A stretch of 64,000 nucleotides of DNA from JAPSGM01 sp963777045 (GTDB lineage Bacteria > Chloroflexota > Limnocylindria > QHBO01): assembly GCA_963777045.1 (NCBI GenBank), contig CAVZPD010000029.1, positions 33,606-97,605 on the forward strand, in the 5' to 3' direction. The position numbers and the translations under genes were made by a program. Below the pieces are notes generated by a model, which did not search any database, was not told where the DNA came from, and worked only from the letters and a program-made list of their open reading frames with translations. Shown piece after piece: positions 1-7,831 of this stretch. Each line of letters opens with the position of its first letter. Positions within the stretch are counted from its first letter, which is position 1.

Positions 1-1
1 G

Positions 2-118
2 TTCGCCGCTCCCCATATCGCCGCCCTTGCGGCGCTGATTCTCTCCAAGCACCCCGGCCTGACGCCGTTCGAGATCAAGGCCATCCTGGCCGCCGTGGCC
101 AGCAACGAGCACGCCTGA
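2..118 (+). CDS. C-terminal end of a subtilisin-like (S8) serine protease, truncated by the window edge
   Basis: The reading frame is open from base 2 to the TGA at 116-118 and gives 38 residues beginning FAAPHIAALAALIL. This matches the stretch after the catalytic serine in S8 peptidases (GTS-x-AAPH-x-AG), followed by the usual closing helix with LSKHPGLTP and IKAIL. The catalytic Ser itself would lie just outside the window. The enzyme is normally secreted and hydrolyses peptide bonds. Only the tail can be seen, so the protein's size, signal peptide and specificity are unknown. The next gene is convergent and ends 3 nt away. Confidence 0.75.
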   Translation, partial: FAAPHIAALAALILSKHPGLTPFEIKAILAAVASNEHA

Positions 119-121
119 GCG

Positions 122-1402
122 TTACAGGCTCCCGTCTGGAAGGAACCACAGATGGCTTCGGCGCCCGGGCGCCAGGGCGGTGCGCCCAAAGACGGCGATG
201 GCCTCGCCTGTGATCGCACGGTCGCGCGCCAGCTCCGTCCCCAGCCGTCCCGGATCATTGATGAGGCTGGCGTACATTCCCAGCCGATCGGCTCGCTCCT
301 CGGCCTCTTCCAGGGACGCTGCTCGGCGCGTCGCGCGCTGGAGGACCACCCGGTCCAGTTCCTCCGGGGCGGGAGGTTCCTCCGCGAGGCGATCCAGCTC
401 CGCGTCGATCGCGCGTTCCAGGCTCGCCGGCGGAACGCCGTCGCGTGCCCGCACCTCCAGGACCAGGAGAGCGGCACCGTCAACCAGCGGGACCATCCAT
501 GCCTCCGCGCGCTGGGCCAGCTGCAGCCCGCGCACGAGGCGGGCATGCAGGCGCGCCGCGCGCCCCGTCGTCAGCAGGTCGGTCACGAGGTCCGCTACGT
601 CGAACCCGTCATCTCCCAGCGGTGGTGTGCGACAACCGAGGTAGAGGCGCGCCAGCGGAGCCGGTTCGCTGGTTTCGAGGCGTCGGCCCGCTGAGCTCGG
701 TTCGCCGCCGAGGGGGGGCGGTGGGATGCGGCCCGCAGGGATGTCACCGAAGTGGCGCTCGACCATGGCGATCGCGCTCTCCGGATCGATCTCGCCAACC
801 ATGGCGAGCGTCGCGTTGTTGGGGACGTAGTGCTCACGGAAGAAGGTTCGCACGTCGTCGAGCGAGGCGGCGCGCAGGTCACGATCCGATCCCCATGACG
901 AGTGGTGGTACGGATGGCGGGAGGGGTAGCAGAGCGCGAAGAGGCGCTCCTCCCACGACCCGTAGGGCGCGTTGTCCACCTTCTTGCGACGCTCGTTCAG
1001 GACGACCTCGCGCTGGTTGTCGAGGGTTGCCTCCGTGAGGGCGTTCGCCAGCGAGCGCATGCGGTCGGCCTCGAGCCACAGGGCCAGCTCCAGCTGATGG
1101 CTCGGCAGCGTGTCACTGAAGACCGTGGCATCCAGTCCCGTGTAGGCATTGGTCCGGCCGCCAGCGGCCTGGATCAGCTCGAAGTGCTCACTCTTGGCGA
1201 CGTTCGCCGAGCCCTGGAACATCATGTGCTCGAAGAGGTGCGCGAAGCCGCTCCTGCCCGCAGCCTCGTGGCGGCTCCCCACCCGATACCAGAGGCTGAT
1301 GCCCACAGCCGGAACGCGGCCATCGCGGCGGGCGACCACGCGCATGCCGTTCGCCAATCGCCGGTCGACGATGTGCGGGACGGCAGCGGCGGAAGCGGTC
1401 AT
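122..1402 (-). CDS. M16 family zinc metallopeptidase (pitrilysin/insulinase-like, single half)
   Basis: This 426-residue protein has the inverted zinc motif HLFEH at residues 55-59, with the distal Glu expected in the REVVLNE segment (131-137). That arrangement defines the active M16 N-terminal domain. At about 425 residues it is a one-half enzyme of the bacterial processing-peptidase type, expected to work as a dimer; a C-terminal M16 domain (about 180-400) follows the catalytic one. There is no signal peptide, so a cytosolic role in degrading or processing peptides is likely. The ATG has an AGGGG almost touching it, so the start is not certain. It is the second gene after the tiny repeat-protein gene upstream, with a strong hairpin between them. 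Confidence 0.9.
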   Translation of the reverse strand: MTASAAAVPHIVDRRLANGMRVVARRDGRVPAVGISLWYRVGSRHEAAGRSGFAHLFEHMMFQGSANVAKSEHFELIQAAGGRTNAYTGLDATVFSDTLPSHQLELALWLEADRMRSLANALTEATLDNQREVVLNERRKKVDNAPYGSWEERLFALCYPSRHPYHHSSWGSDRDLRAASLDDVRTFFREHYVPNNATLAMVGEIDPESAIAMVERHFGDIPAGRIPPPPLGGEPSSAGRRLETSEPAPLARLYLGCRTPPLGDDGFDVADLVTDLLTTGRAARLHARLVRGLQLAQRAEAWMVPLVDGAALLVLEVRARDGVPPASLERAIDAELDRLAEEPPAPEELDRVVLQRATRRAASLEEAEERADRLGMYASLINDPGRLGTELARDRAITGEAIAVFGRTALAPGRRSHLWFLPDGSL

Positions 1403-1419
1403 CCCCTGGGCACAGACAA

Positions 1420-1455
1420 CCGTCGCGGTCGGGGCGCGAACCCCGACCGCGACGG
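1420..1455 (-). terminator. Perfect 15-bp hairpin between the small repeat-protein gene and the M16 gene
   Basis: Arms 1420-1434 (CCGTCGCGGTCGGGG) and 1441-1455 are exact reverse complements around a 6-nt loop. On the minus strand the stem follows the stop codon of the small gene by about 25 nt and is followed by TTGTCTGTG. It therefore looks like an intrinsic terminator or partial attenuator with a weak T-tract. Inference: it would make the small gene more abundant than the M16 gene. Confidence 0.7.
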
Positions 1456-1480
1456 CACCTGGTCGACAGAACGTCGCAGC

Positions 1481-1699
1481 CTAGGAGTCCTTGGCTGCAG
1501 CGTCCTTGGCCGCGTAATCGCGGGAGAACTTGTGTCCCTCCACGTCGTCCTCGCTGTCCTGCCGCGCGGCGGCTTCCCGTGCTGCGGCGTCACGGGCAGC
1601 CACGTCCTTCGCCCAGGATTCCCGGGAAGCCGCCTCCTGCGATGCGGCGTCGCGCGAGAACTTGTGTCCCTCGGTGTCCTTCGTGTTGTCGTCGGTCAC
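1481..1699 (-). CDS. 72-residue protein with two DxEGHKFSRD repeats, unknown function
   Basis: The protein carries DTEGHKFSRD at residues 8-17 and DVEGHKFSRD at 52-61. They are joined by an Ala/Arg/Glu/Asp-rich stretch that should be helical or disordered. There is no transmembrane segment, no signal peptide and no Cys. I chose the GTG at 1697-1699 because AGGGA (1709-1713 on the minus strand) lies 9 nt upstream; an earlier in-frame GTG at 1706-1708 touches that site and is too close. The neighbours are an M16 peptidase downstream, after a hairpin, and a divergent Crp/Fnr gene upstream. I do not recognise the family. The exact repetition of an 8-residue core argues for a real, selected protein rather than a chance frame. 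Confidence 0.6.
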   Translation of the reverse strand: MTDDNTKDTEGHKFSRDAASQEAASRESWAKDVAARDAAAREAAARQDSEDDVEGHKFSRDYAAKDAAAKDS

Positions 1700-1855
1700 G
1701 ATCTGCACTCCCTGCTCACTGCGAACCCCTCGGCGTGGGATTCATCGTCCCGAGTCTAGGAGGCTGCGCCACGCGAATACAAGAACCCGGGCGACCGAAT
1801 GCCTGTCACCTGGCCGACACATCCACGCACGGAACGCTCGTTCCCGCGATGGCCG

Positions 1856-1871
1856 TAGACTGGCTTCTCCG
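1856..1871 (+). promoter_or_regulatory. Putative -10 (TAGACT) and very short leader of the Crp/Fnr gene
   Basis: TAGACT at 1856-1861 lies 10 nt before the ATG at 1872, and there is no ribosome-binding site. The transcript is probably leaderless or almost so. No convincing -35 is seen. Confidence 0.4.
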
Positions 1872-2591
1872 ATGGCCAAGGCAGCCGACCACGCGCAGAT
1901 CACCAGGAGCCTGGCGCTCTGCACCCTGTTCAATGGCGTGCCTTCCGACACGCTAGCCGCTATTGCCACCGATGCCAGGCGCCGCCGCTTCGGGCGGAGT
2001 CAGGTCATCTTCCACGACGGGGACCCGGCCGAGACCCTGCACGTCATCGACGCCGGACGCGTGAAGATCACCCTCGTATCCCGCGACGGCAACGAGGCGA
2101 TCCTTGCCATCCTGGGGACCGGCGACTTCTTCGGCGAGCTGGCCCTGCTCGATTCCGGCCCGCGATCGGCGACCGCCCAGGCCATGGAGGCGACCGAGAC
2201 GCTGGAAGTGTCGCGCCGCGGCTTCGGCGCCCTGCTGGACGACAGCGCGGTGAGGAACCGGGTGCTGCAGCGCGTGGCCGCCGAGATGCGCCGCGTCGAC
2301 CGCCAGGTGGAGCGACTGCGGTTCGTGGACCTGAGCGGGCGGGTGGCCCTGCACCTCATCGATCTCGTCCACGAGCAGTCCGGAACGCGGAACGGGGGTG
2401 CGGCGCACGCCGGGCCGGCGATCCTGACGCTCCCCTACCGCCAGGCAGACCTGGCCGCCCTGGTGGGGGCGAGCCGGCAGGCGGTCAGCCGCACCCTGCG
2501 CGAGCTCGAGCGCGAGGGGCTGCTGCGTGCCGATGGGCGTCGCATCGTCATCCCTGACCTGCGCCGGCTCGAGCTTCGCGCCGGCGGCTGA
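1872..2591 (+). CDS. Crp/Fnr family transcription regulator
   Basis: The 239-residue protein has an N-terminal cyclic-nucleotide-binding beta roll (about 18-135) with the phosphate-binding-cassette-like segment FFGELALLDSGPRSATA. A long dimer helix and a C-terminal winged helix follow, with the recognition segment LAALVGASRQAVSRTLREL. The cassette keeps the Gly-Glu and Arg-Ser features typical of cAMP binders, and there is no N-terminal Cys cluster as in Fnr. A cAMP-responsive regulator is plausible, since an adenylate cyclase gene lies about 10 kb away. The frame is open far upstream, but the Crp fold begins right after the ATG chosen. Its TGA abuts the stop of the convergent rnhA (TGATCA). 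Confidence 0.9.
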   Translation: MAKAADHAQITRSLALCTLFNGVPSDTLAAIATDARRRRFGRSQVIFHDGDPAETLHVIDAGRVKITLVSRDGNEAILAILGTGDFFGELALLDSGPRSATAQAMEATETLEVSRRGFGALLDDSAVRNRVLQRVAAEMRRVDRQVERLRFVDLSGRVALHLIDLVHEQSGTRNGGAAHAGPAILTLPYRQADLAALVGASRQAVSRTLRELEREGLLRADGRRIVIPDLRRLELRAGG

Positions 2592-3014
2592 TCAGGCCCG
2601 CTGGTCGATCGCCACGTTCGAGAGCCGGTCGGCGTCCTTGTTCAGCGCGCGCGGGACATGCGCGACGGTGTATCGCTCCAGCTGTCCAAGCAGCGCCATG
2701 ACCCGGGCGTGAATGGGCTGCAGGTCCGGGTGCTTGACCCGGTAGCGGCCCGATATCTGGCGAGCCACCAGCTCCGAATCCATCCTCAGGTCGACCTGCG
2801 TAGCCCCCAGCGAGAGCGCCTCCTCCAGCGCCAGCTCGACGGCCGTCCACTCGGCGTAGTTGTTGCTTCGTTCGCCGAGGAAGCGAGCGATCTCGGCAAC
2901 GGTCGCTCCATTCGCGTCCCGCAGGATGGCCCCGGCACCGGCCAGGCCCGGGTTGCCGCGAGCGGCGCCGTCGGTGTAGATGAGGAGGTGCCGCCGCTCG
3001 GACGCGTCAGCCAC
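2592..3014 (-). CDS. rnhA: Ribonuclease HI
   Basis: The 140-residue RNase H fold hydrolyses the RNA strand of RNA-DNA hybrids (R-loops, primers). All four acidic catalytic positions are visible: Asp15 in YTDGAARGNPG, Glu55 in NNYAEWTAVE, Asp79 in RMDSEL and Asp127/129 in NKDADRLSN. The frame extends to 3167, but that part lies inside sdhB and has shadow composition. The GTG at 3012-3014, overlapping the sdhB stop by a few bases, gives the normal family length. It appears to be translationally coupled to the sdh operon, which is an odd partner. Confidence 0.88.
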   Translation of the reverse strand: MADASERRHLLIYTDGAARGNPGLAGAGAILRDANGATVAEIARFLGERSNNYAEWTAVELALEEALSLGATQVDLRMDSELVARQISGRYRVKHPDLQPIHARVMALLGQLERYTVAHVPRALNKDADRLSNVAIDQRA

Positions 3015-3717
3015 GGGAGCCGCTGGAGATTTCGTTGGTGACCTCGAGGATGGCCCGCGTGATGCGGATGTCGCGGGGGCACGCCTCGACGCAGTTGAAG
3101 ACCGTTCGGCAGCGCCACACCCCGTCCGGATCGGCCGCGATCTGGAGCCGCTCCTCGTGCGCGTCATCGCGCGTATCCATGATGAAGCGGTGCGCGTTCA
3201 CCAGCGCTGCCGGCCCGACGTACGAACCGTCCGCCCAGAAGACCGGGCACGAGGTGGTGCACGCGGCGCACAGGATGCAGCGGCTGGTGTCCTCGTAGCG
3301 TGCGCGGTCCGCCGGCGACTGGCGGCGCTCCTTGCCGTCGTCCGGGACCTCGTCGTTGACGAGGTACGGCATGACGCTGCGGAACTGGTCCCAGAACGGC
3401 TCCATGTCGACCAGCAGGTCCTTGATGAGCGGCAGGCCCATGATCGCCTCGACGGTGATCTCGGTACCGGCGTCCTTGATCAGGTACTCGCAGGCTAGGT
3501 GGTTGCTGCCGTTGATCAGCATCGCGTCGGAGCCGCAGACGCCGTGGGCACAGGAGCGACGATAGGTGAGCGTCCCGTCCTGGTACCACTTCACCTGGTT
3601 CAGCACGTCGAGCACGCGGTCGGTCGGCTCCGCCTGGACCAGGTAGTCCTCCCAGTGCGGCTCGGTGTCGAGCTCCGGGTTGAATCGCTTGATGCGCAGC
3701 TTCACGTCGAGCGTCAT
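3007..3717 (-). CDS. sdhB: Succinate dehydrogenase iron-sulfur subunit
   Basis: This 236-residue electron-transfer subunit of complex II carries electrons from SdhA to quinone. The 2Fe-2S ligands lie in CAHGVCGSD (Cys56, Cys61) and Cys76, with Asp at the usual fourth position, as in E. coli SdhB. The C-terminal half has two ferredoxin-type clusters, CILCAACTTSCP and CRTVFNCVEACP, which bind the 4Fe-4S and 3Fe-4S centres. It starts at ATG 3715-3717, 4 nt after the sdhA stop. It sits at the membrane face in the sdhCDAB operon. Confidence 0.97.
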   Translation of the reverse strand: MTLDVKLRIKRFNPELDTEPHWEDYLVQAEPTDRVLDVLNQVKWYQDGTLTYRRSCAHGVCGSDAMLINGSNHLACEYLIKDAGTEITVEAIMGLPLIKDLLVDMEPFWDQFRSVMPYLVNDEVPDDGKERRQSPADRARYEDTSRCILCAACTTSCPVFWADGSYVGPAALVNAHRFIMDTRDDAHEERLQIAADPDGVWRCRTVFNCVEACPRDIRITRAILEVTNEISSGSRG

Positions 3718-3721
3718 CGGT

Positions 3722-5521
3722 TCAGTAGACCCGTGGCTTCGGCTCGAACTTCGTCACCGCAACCGGCTTGTAGGCGAGGCGCGGGTGACCTCCGCCGGCG
3801 TCGCGGAAGGCGAAGCTGTGCTTCAGCCAGTCCTGGTCGTCACGCTCTGGGTAGTCCTCGCGGGCGTGGGCTCCCCGGCTCTCGAGACGCGCGAAGGCCG
3901 ACTCCACCGTCGCCTCCGCGCAATCGATCAGGAAGCCGAGCTCGAGCGCCTCGCCCAGATCGGTGTTGTACCTGCATCCCTTGTCGTCCACCACGACCGA
4001 CTTCGCACGCTCGCGCAGAGCGCGGACGTCGGTCCGGCATGACTCGAGGAGCTGCGCGTCGCGGTAGACGCCGCACTTGTTGAACATCACCTCCTGCAGC
4101 TCGGCGCGGATGGTCGCCGCCCGCTCCCCCTCCCCGCGGCCGAGCAGGTCGGCGATCGACCGCGCGACGGCGAGCTCCGCTGCCGCGTCCTCATCGGCCT
4201 CCGGCGCAGAGCGCAGGTCCTTCGCCATGGCGATGCCGGCGCGGCGGCCGAAGACGAGGATGTCGAGCAGCGAGTTCGTCCCCAGCCGGTTCGCCCCGTG
4301 GACCGAGACGCAGGCACACTCCCCCGCCGCGAAGAAGCCGGGCACGATGGTGCCCTGCTCATCGGCCAGGACACGCCCGTCGATGTCGGTCGGGATGCCG
4401 CCCATCGCGTAGTGGGCGGTTGGCTGGATCGGCACCAGCTCGTGGAGCGGCTCGATACCGAAGTAGGTGCGAATGAAGCCCGCCATGTCCGGCAGCTTCT
4501 CGTTGAGGACCTTGGCGCCCAGGTGGCGGACGTCGAGGTGCACGTAGTCCTTGCCGCCGATCCCCCGTCCCTCGGCGATCTCCTGGTAGATGCTGCGGCT
4601 GACGACGTCGCGGCTGGCGAGGTCCTTCATGGTCGGGGCGTAGCGCTCCATGAAGCGCTCGCCGGCGTCGTTGAGGAGGACGCCGCCCTCGCCGCGCATC
4701 GCCTCCGAAAGGAGGAAGCCCAGCTTGTACATGCCGGTGGGATGGAACTGGAAGAACTCCATGTCCTCCAGGGGTAGCCCGCGTCGCCAGACCACCGCGG
4801 CGCCGTCGCCGGTCAGCGTGTGCGCGTTGGAGGTGACCTTGAAGATCTTGCCCCAGCCGCCGGTGGCGAAGAGCACCGCGCGCGCCCGGAATGCGTGCAT
4901 CTCGCCGGTCGAGAGCTGCAGTGCGATGACGCCGCTGACGCGTCCGCCGGGCCCGTCGGGCATGGCCAGGTCCAGCACCTGGTACTCGTCGTAGAAGGCG
5001 ATATCGGCCTTGATGCACTGCTGGTAGAGCGTCTGCAGGATGGCGTGGCCGGTGCGGTCGGCGGCGTAGCACGAGCGCCGGACGGGACCCTCGCCGTAGT
5101 TGCGGGTGTGGCCGCCGAAGCGTCGCTGGTTGATCAGCCCCTCATCGGTCCGGTCGAAGGGCAGGCCCAGGTGCTCGAGCTTGATGATCGTCTCGATGGC
5201 GTCGCGGCACATCACCTCGGCCGCGTCCTGGTCAACCAGGTAGTCGCCGCCCTTGACGGTGTCGAACCAGTGCCACTCCCAGTGATCCTCTTCGACGTTC
5301 GCCAGGGCGGCGCACACGCCTCCCTGCGCGGCCCCGGTGTGGGAGCGGGTGGGATAGAGCTTGCTGATGACGCCGATGCGGGCCTCCGGCCCAAGGTCCT
5401 GCTTCAGCTCCAGGGCCGCGTAGAGGCCGGCGCCGCCGGCGCCGATGACCACCGCGTCCAGGTCGTGGCGGCGCACCGCGCCCTGCAGCGCCGGGGCCTG
5501 GTCGGTCCGGGCGACGGTCAC
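3722..5521 (-). CDS. sdhA: Succinate dehydrogenase flavoprotein subunit
   Basis: The 599-residue flavoprotein oxidises succinate to fumarate. It has a Rossmann FAD motif VIGAGGAGLYAAL (about 25-37), the FAD-linking His61 in RSHTGAAQGG, the substrate segment FHPTGMY, the active-site RDVVSR region, and the C-terminal succinate/fumarate domain. The open frame runs to 5869, but those first residues overlap sdhD in another frame. The GTG at 5519-5521 overlaps the sdhD TGA (GTGA), the coupling seen throughout this operon. Confidence 0.97.
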   Translation of the reverse strand: MTVARTDQAPALQGAVRRHDLDAVVIGAGGAGLYAALELKQDLGPEARIGVISKLYPTRSHTGAAQGGVCAALANVEEDHWEWHWFDTVKGGDYLVDQDAAEVMCRDAIETIIKLEHLGLPFDRTDEGLINQRRFGGHTRNYGEGPVRRSCYAADRTGHAILQTLYQQCIKADIAFYDEYQVLDLAMPDGPGGRVSGVIALQLSTGEMHAFRARAVLFATGGWGKIFKVTSNAHTLTGDGAAVVWRRGLPLEDMEFFQFHPTGMYKLGFLLSEAMRGEGGVLLNDAGERFMERYAPTMKDLASRDVVSRSIYQEIAEGRGIGGKDYVHLDVRHLGAKVLNEKLPDMAGFIRTYFGIEPLHELVPIQPTAHYAMGGIPTDIDGRVLADEQGTIVPGFFAAGECACVSVHGANRLGTNSLLDILVFGRRAGIAMAKDLRSAPEADEDAAAELAVARSIADLLGRGEGERAATIRAELQEVMFNKCGVYRDAQLLESCRTDVRALRERAKSVVVDDKGCRYNTDLGEALELGFLIDCAEATVESAFARLESRGAHAREDYPERDDQDWLKHSFAFRDAGGGHPRLAYKPVAVTKFEPKPRVY

Positions 5522-5976
5522 GAGAAGGGGCCCACGCTGACGCCGGAATTGGGGTCGAATGCGACCACCACCAGCAGGCCGAGCAGCAGCCACACGACGG
5601 TGAGCGCGGCCAGGATCCAGACCAGGAGCCGGCGCAGGTCGCCCGACGCGTAGTCGTTGATCACCGTCCGCGCTCCCCGGACGCCGTGGAGCAGGGCCAG
5701 CAGCAGCAGCGTGGCGTCGTAGATGCGCCAGAAGGGCGAGCCCCAACGGCTGGTGACGAACGCGAAGTTGATCTCCCCGCCGGTCAGCTCCACAAGCACG
5801 TGCATGATGAACATGTGGCCCAGCGCCAGCAGCACCAGCAGCAGGCCGCTGATGCGCATGAAGTACCACCAGGCCCGATCCCAGCCGGGACGGTCGGGTC
5901 GCGGCGTGGCGGCGCGTGACGGGTTACGCCGGAGCGGATCGCCTTCCACCGGCCAGACACGACGTCCCACGGACAT
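5518..5976 (-). CDS. sdhD: Succinate dehydrogenase membrane anchor subunit D
   Basis: The 152-residue protein has three transmembrane helices (about 45-65, 85-105, 120-142), preceded by a long basic N-terminal tail. Candidate haem or quinone histidines are in LALGHMFIMHV and LLHGVRGARTVINDY, the latter typical of SdhD (H-x-x-x-G-x-R). The ATG at 5974-5976 shares one base with the sdhC TGA (TGATG). With SdhC it anchors SdhAB and forms the quinone site. Confidence 0.9.
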   Translation of the reverse strand: MSVGRRVWPVEGDPLRRNPSRAATPRPDRPGWDRAWWYFMRISGLLLVLLALGHMFIMHVLVELTGGEINFAFVTSRWGSPFWRIYDATLLLLALLHGVRGARTVINDYASGDLRRLLVWILAALTVVWLLLGLLVVVAFDPNSGVSVGPFS

Positions 5977-6350
5977 CAGCTGCCACCCCACGGCGTGTAG
6001 GGCGCGATCATGATCAGGCCGATCGGGACCATGCTGATCAGCGTGGCGGCGATCACGCCGTAGGTGAGTGGCCGGTAGAGCAGCGTGGTGCGCGGCCAGA
6101 AGTCCATGGCGATGACCCGCAGGCCGTTGAGCGAGTGGTAGACCAGGGCGGCCATCAGGAGGACCTCGCCCAGCTTGGCGGGCAGGTTCCTGTAGAGGGT
6201 CTGGGTGAAGTCGTAGACGTCGGGCCCGAAGAGCACGGTCGAGGTCTCGACCACGTGCAGGAAGAGGAAGATCAGCACGCCGATGCCCGAGAGCCGGTGA
6301 CCGATCCAGGCCAGCTCGGCCCAGCTGATCCGGTATCCGAACAGCCTCAC
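5976..6350 (-). CDS. sdhC: Succinate dehydrogenase cytochrome b556 subunit
   Basis: The 124-residue protein has three hydrophobic helices. It carries the SdhC signature HRLSG (His18) and His32 in FLFLHVVETS, and the likely axial haem ligand His72 in LVYHSLNGLRV. The GTG at 6348-6350 has GAGGGAG 8 nt upstream, a good ribosome-binding site. It is the first gene of sdhCDAB-rnhA; a TAGAAT -10 lies about 80 nt upstream. Confidence 0.93.
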   Translation of the reverse strand: MRLFGYRISWAELAWIGHRLSGIGVLIFLFLHVVETSTVLFGPDVYDFTQTLYRNLPAKLGEVLLMAALVYHSLNGLRVIAMDFWPRTTLLYRPLTYGVIAATLISMVPIGLIMIAPYTPWGGS

Positions 6351-6428
6351 CAGTGGCGCTCCCTCTTGTTCGACTCCATCGTCCCGGGCGGCAGCGACGC
6401 GCCGTCTGCTGGCGCGTGCGGCGCCTCG

Positions 6429-6434
6429 ATTCTA
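6429..6434 (-). promoter_or_regulatory. -10 element (TAGAAT) of the sdhCDAB operon
   Basis: TAGAAT reads on the minus strand in the 98-bp gap between the icd stop and the sdhC start, and predicts a leader of about 70 nt. There is no recognisable -35. The same hexamer precedes the mutase gene at 17362-17367 and the small gene that starts at 23613. Confidence 0.45.
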
Positions 6435-6448
6435 GCGCGGGCCCCGCC

Positions 6449-7456
6449 TCAGGCGCGGACCCGTGCTGCGACCGCCTCTCCGAACTCGCGGGTGCCGGCG
6501 CTGCCGCCCAGGTCGTAGGTGACCGTCCGGCCGTCGGCGATGACGCCGCGCACGGACGACTCGAGGCGGTCCGCCGCCTCCGTCTCGCCCAGGTGGCGCA
6601 GCATCAGCGCGGCCGAGAGCATCAGGGCGGTGGGGTTCGCCTTGTTCTGCCCCGCGTACTTCGGCGCCGATCCGTGCACCGGTTCGAAGACCGCGGCCCG
6701 TTCCCCGATGTTGGCGCCCGGCGCGACGCCCAGGCCGCCCACCAGTCCGGCAGCCAGGTCGCTGATGATGTCGCCATACAGGTTGGGCAGCACCAGCACG
6801 TCGTACAGGTTTGGCTTCTGGACGAGCTGCATGCACATGTTGTCGACGATCCGATCCTCGAAGGCGACGCGTCCCTCGTAGTCCGCCGCGACCTGCTGGC
6901 AGCTCTCCAGGAAGAGGCCGTCGGAGAGCTTCATGATGTTCGCCTTGTGGACGGCGGTCACCTTCCGCCGCCCGTTACGCAGCGCGTACTCGAAGGCGTA
7001 GCGCGCGATTCGCTGGCTGGCGGCGCGCGTGATGATCTTGATGCTCTCCGCGGCATCGGCGCCCACGCGGTGCTCGATGCCGGCATACAGGTCCTCGGTG
7101 TTCTCGCGCACGATGATGAGGTCGACGTCGTGGTAGAGCGTGTGCACGCCGGCCATGCTCCGTGCCGGGCGCACGTTGGCGTACAGCTCCAGGGCCTGGC
7201 GCAGGCCGACGTTGACGCTGCGGAAGCCGGAGCCGACCGGCGTGGTGATCGGTCCCTTGATGGCGACGCCGGTGCGCCGGATGCTCTCGATCACCCGATC
7301 TGGAAGTGGCGTCCCCTCGGTCGCGATGGTCGCCTCGCCGGCCGACTGGAGGTCCCATTCGAAGCCGATGCCGGTGGCCTCCAGGACCTCGACGGTGGCC
7401 TCCGCTAGCTCGGGTCCGATCCCGTCGCCGGGGATCAGGGTGACGGTGTAGGTCAC
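6449..7456 (-). CDS. NAD-type isocitrate dehydrogenase (isocitrate/isopropylmalate dehydrogenase family)
   Basis: The 335-residue beta-decarboxylating dehydrogenase has LIPGDGIGPEL at the N-terminus, the substrate-binding stretch around residues 78-100 (GFRSVNVGLRQ, ANVRPARS), RENTEDLYAGIEH, the metal-binding Asp segment NLYGDIISD and the cofactor segment EPVHGSAPKYAG. TEDLYAGIEH and the conserved Ser before the Arg-rich stretch fit isocitrate better than isopropylmalate, and sdh and sucCD are near; homoisocitrate cannot be excluded. I took the GTG at 7454-7456, just before the fold; the extension to 7618 looks non-coding. A TACACT -10 lies at 7511-7516. Confidence 0.87.
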   Translation of the reverse strand: MTYTVTLIPGDGIGPELAEATVEVLEATGIGFEWDLQSAGEATIATEGTPLPDRVIESIRRTGVAIKGPITTPVGSGFRSVNVGLRQALELYANVRPARSMAGVHTLYHDVDLIIVRENTEDLYAGIEHRVGADAAESIKIITRAASQRIARYAFEYALRNGRRKVTAVHKANIMKLSDGLFLESCQQVAADYEGRVAFEDRIVDNMCMQLVQKPNLYDVLVLPNLYGDIISDLAAGLVGGLGVAPGANIGERAAVFEPVHGSAPKYAGQNKANPTALMLSAALMLRHLGETEAADRLESSVRGVIADGRTVTYDLGGSAGTREFGEAVAARVRA

Positions 7457-7831
7457 GGTTGGTGCTTGCTCCGCTGCGTGCCGGTCAAAGCGCCGGCGGG
7501 TGCGCTCCAGAGTGTAGGGGGCGTGGCCCGGTCGGCGCGGGCCGAGGGGGTGCGGCACGCCGTCCGCCAGCCCTTCGCGACATGAGCAATCCGATCGGCA
7601 CAGCAATCCGGCCGGCACCGCGATCCGAAGTACAAGCGCCTGCTGGTCGAGGACGCGTACGGGATGCTGATCTGGGGCGGATCGGCCGAGGACTCGGAGG
7701 TCTCCGACGGGTCCGATTCGACGTGGTGCGCGTCGGCCTGATCGTGGCGCAGACGGTCCATTACGACGTCCACTGGGGGCGAAGACGCGGCCGCACGACT
7801 AGCGACGGGGCGGCCGGGCACCGGGCGGAGA
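7457..7831. other. 375-bp intergenic stretch with no convincing gene
   Basis: It lies between icd (minus) and the tail of an unknown membrane protein gene (minus). It holds the TACACT -10 of icd at 7511-7516. One plus-strand frame, about 7592-7742, reads with protein-like composition (YKRLLVEDAYGMLIWGG), then stops and seems to continue in another frame. It lacks a start codon, so at most it is a decayed gene fragment. Confidence 0.4.

Noticed and set aside
7592..7742. Plus-strand frame reading YKRLLVEDAYGMLIWGG
   Set aside because: It has no start codon, stops early and seems to continue in another frame. At best it is a gene remnant, and the similarity is to nothing I can name.
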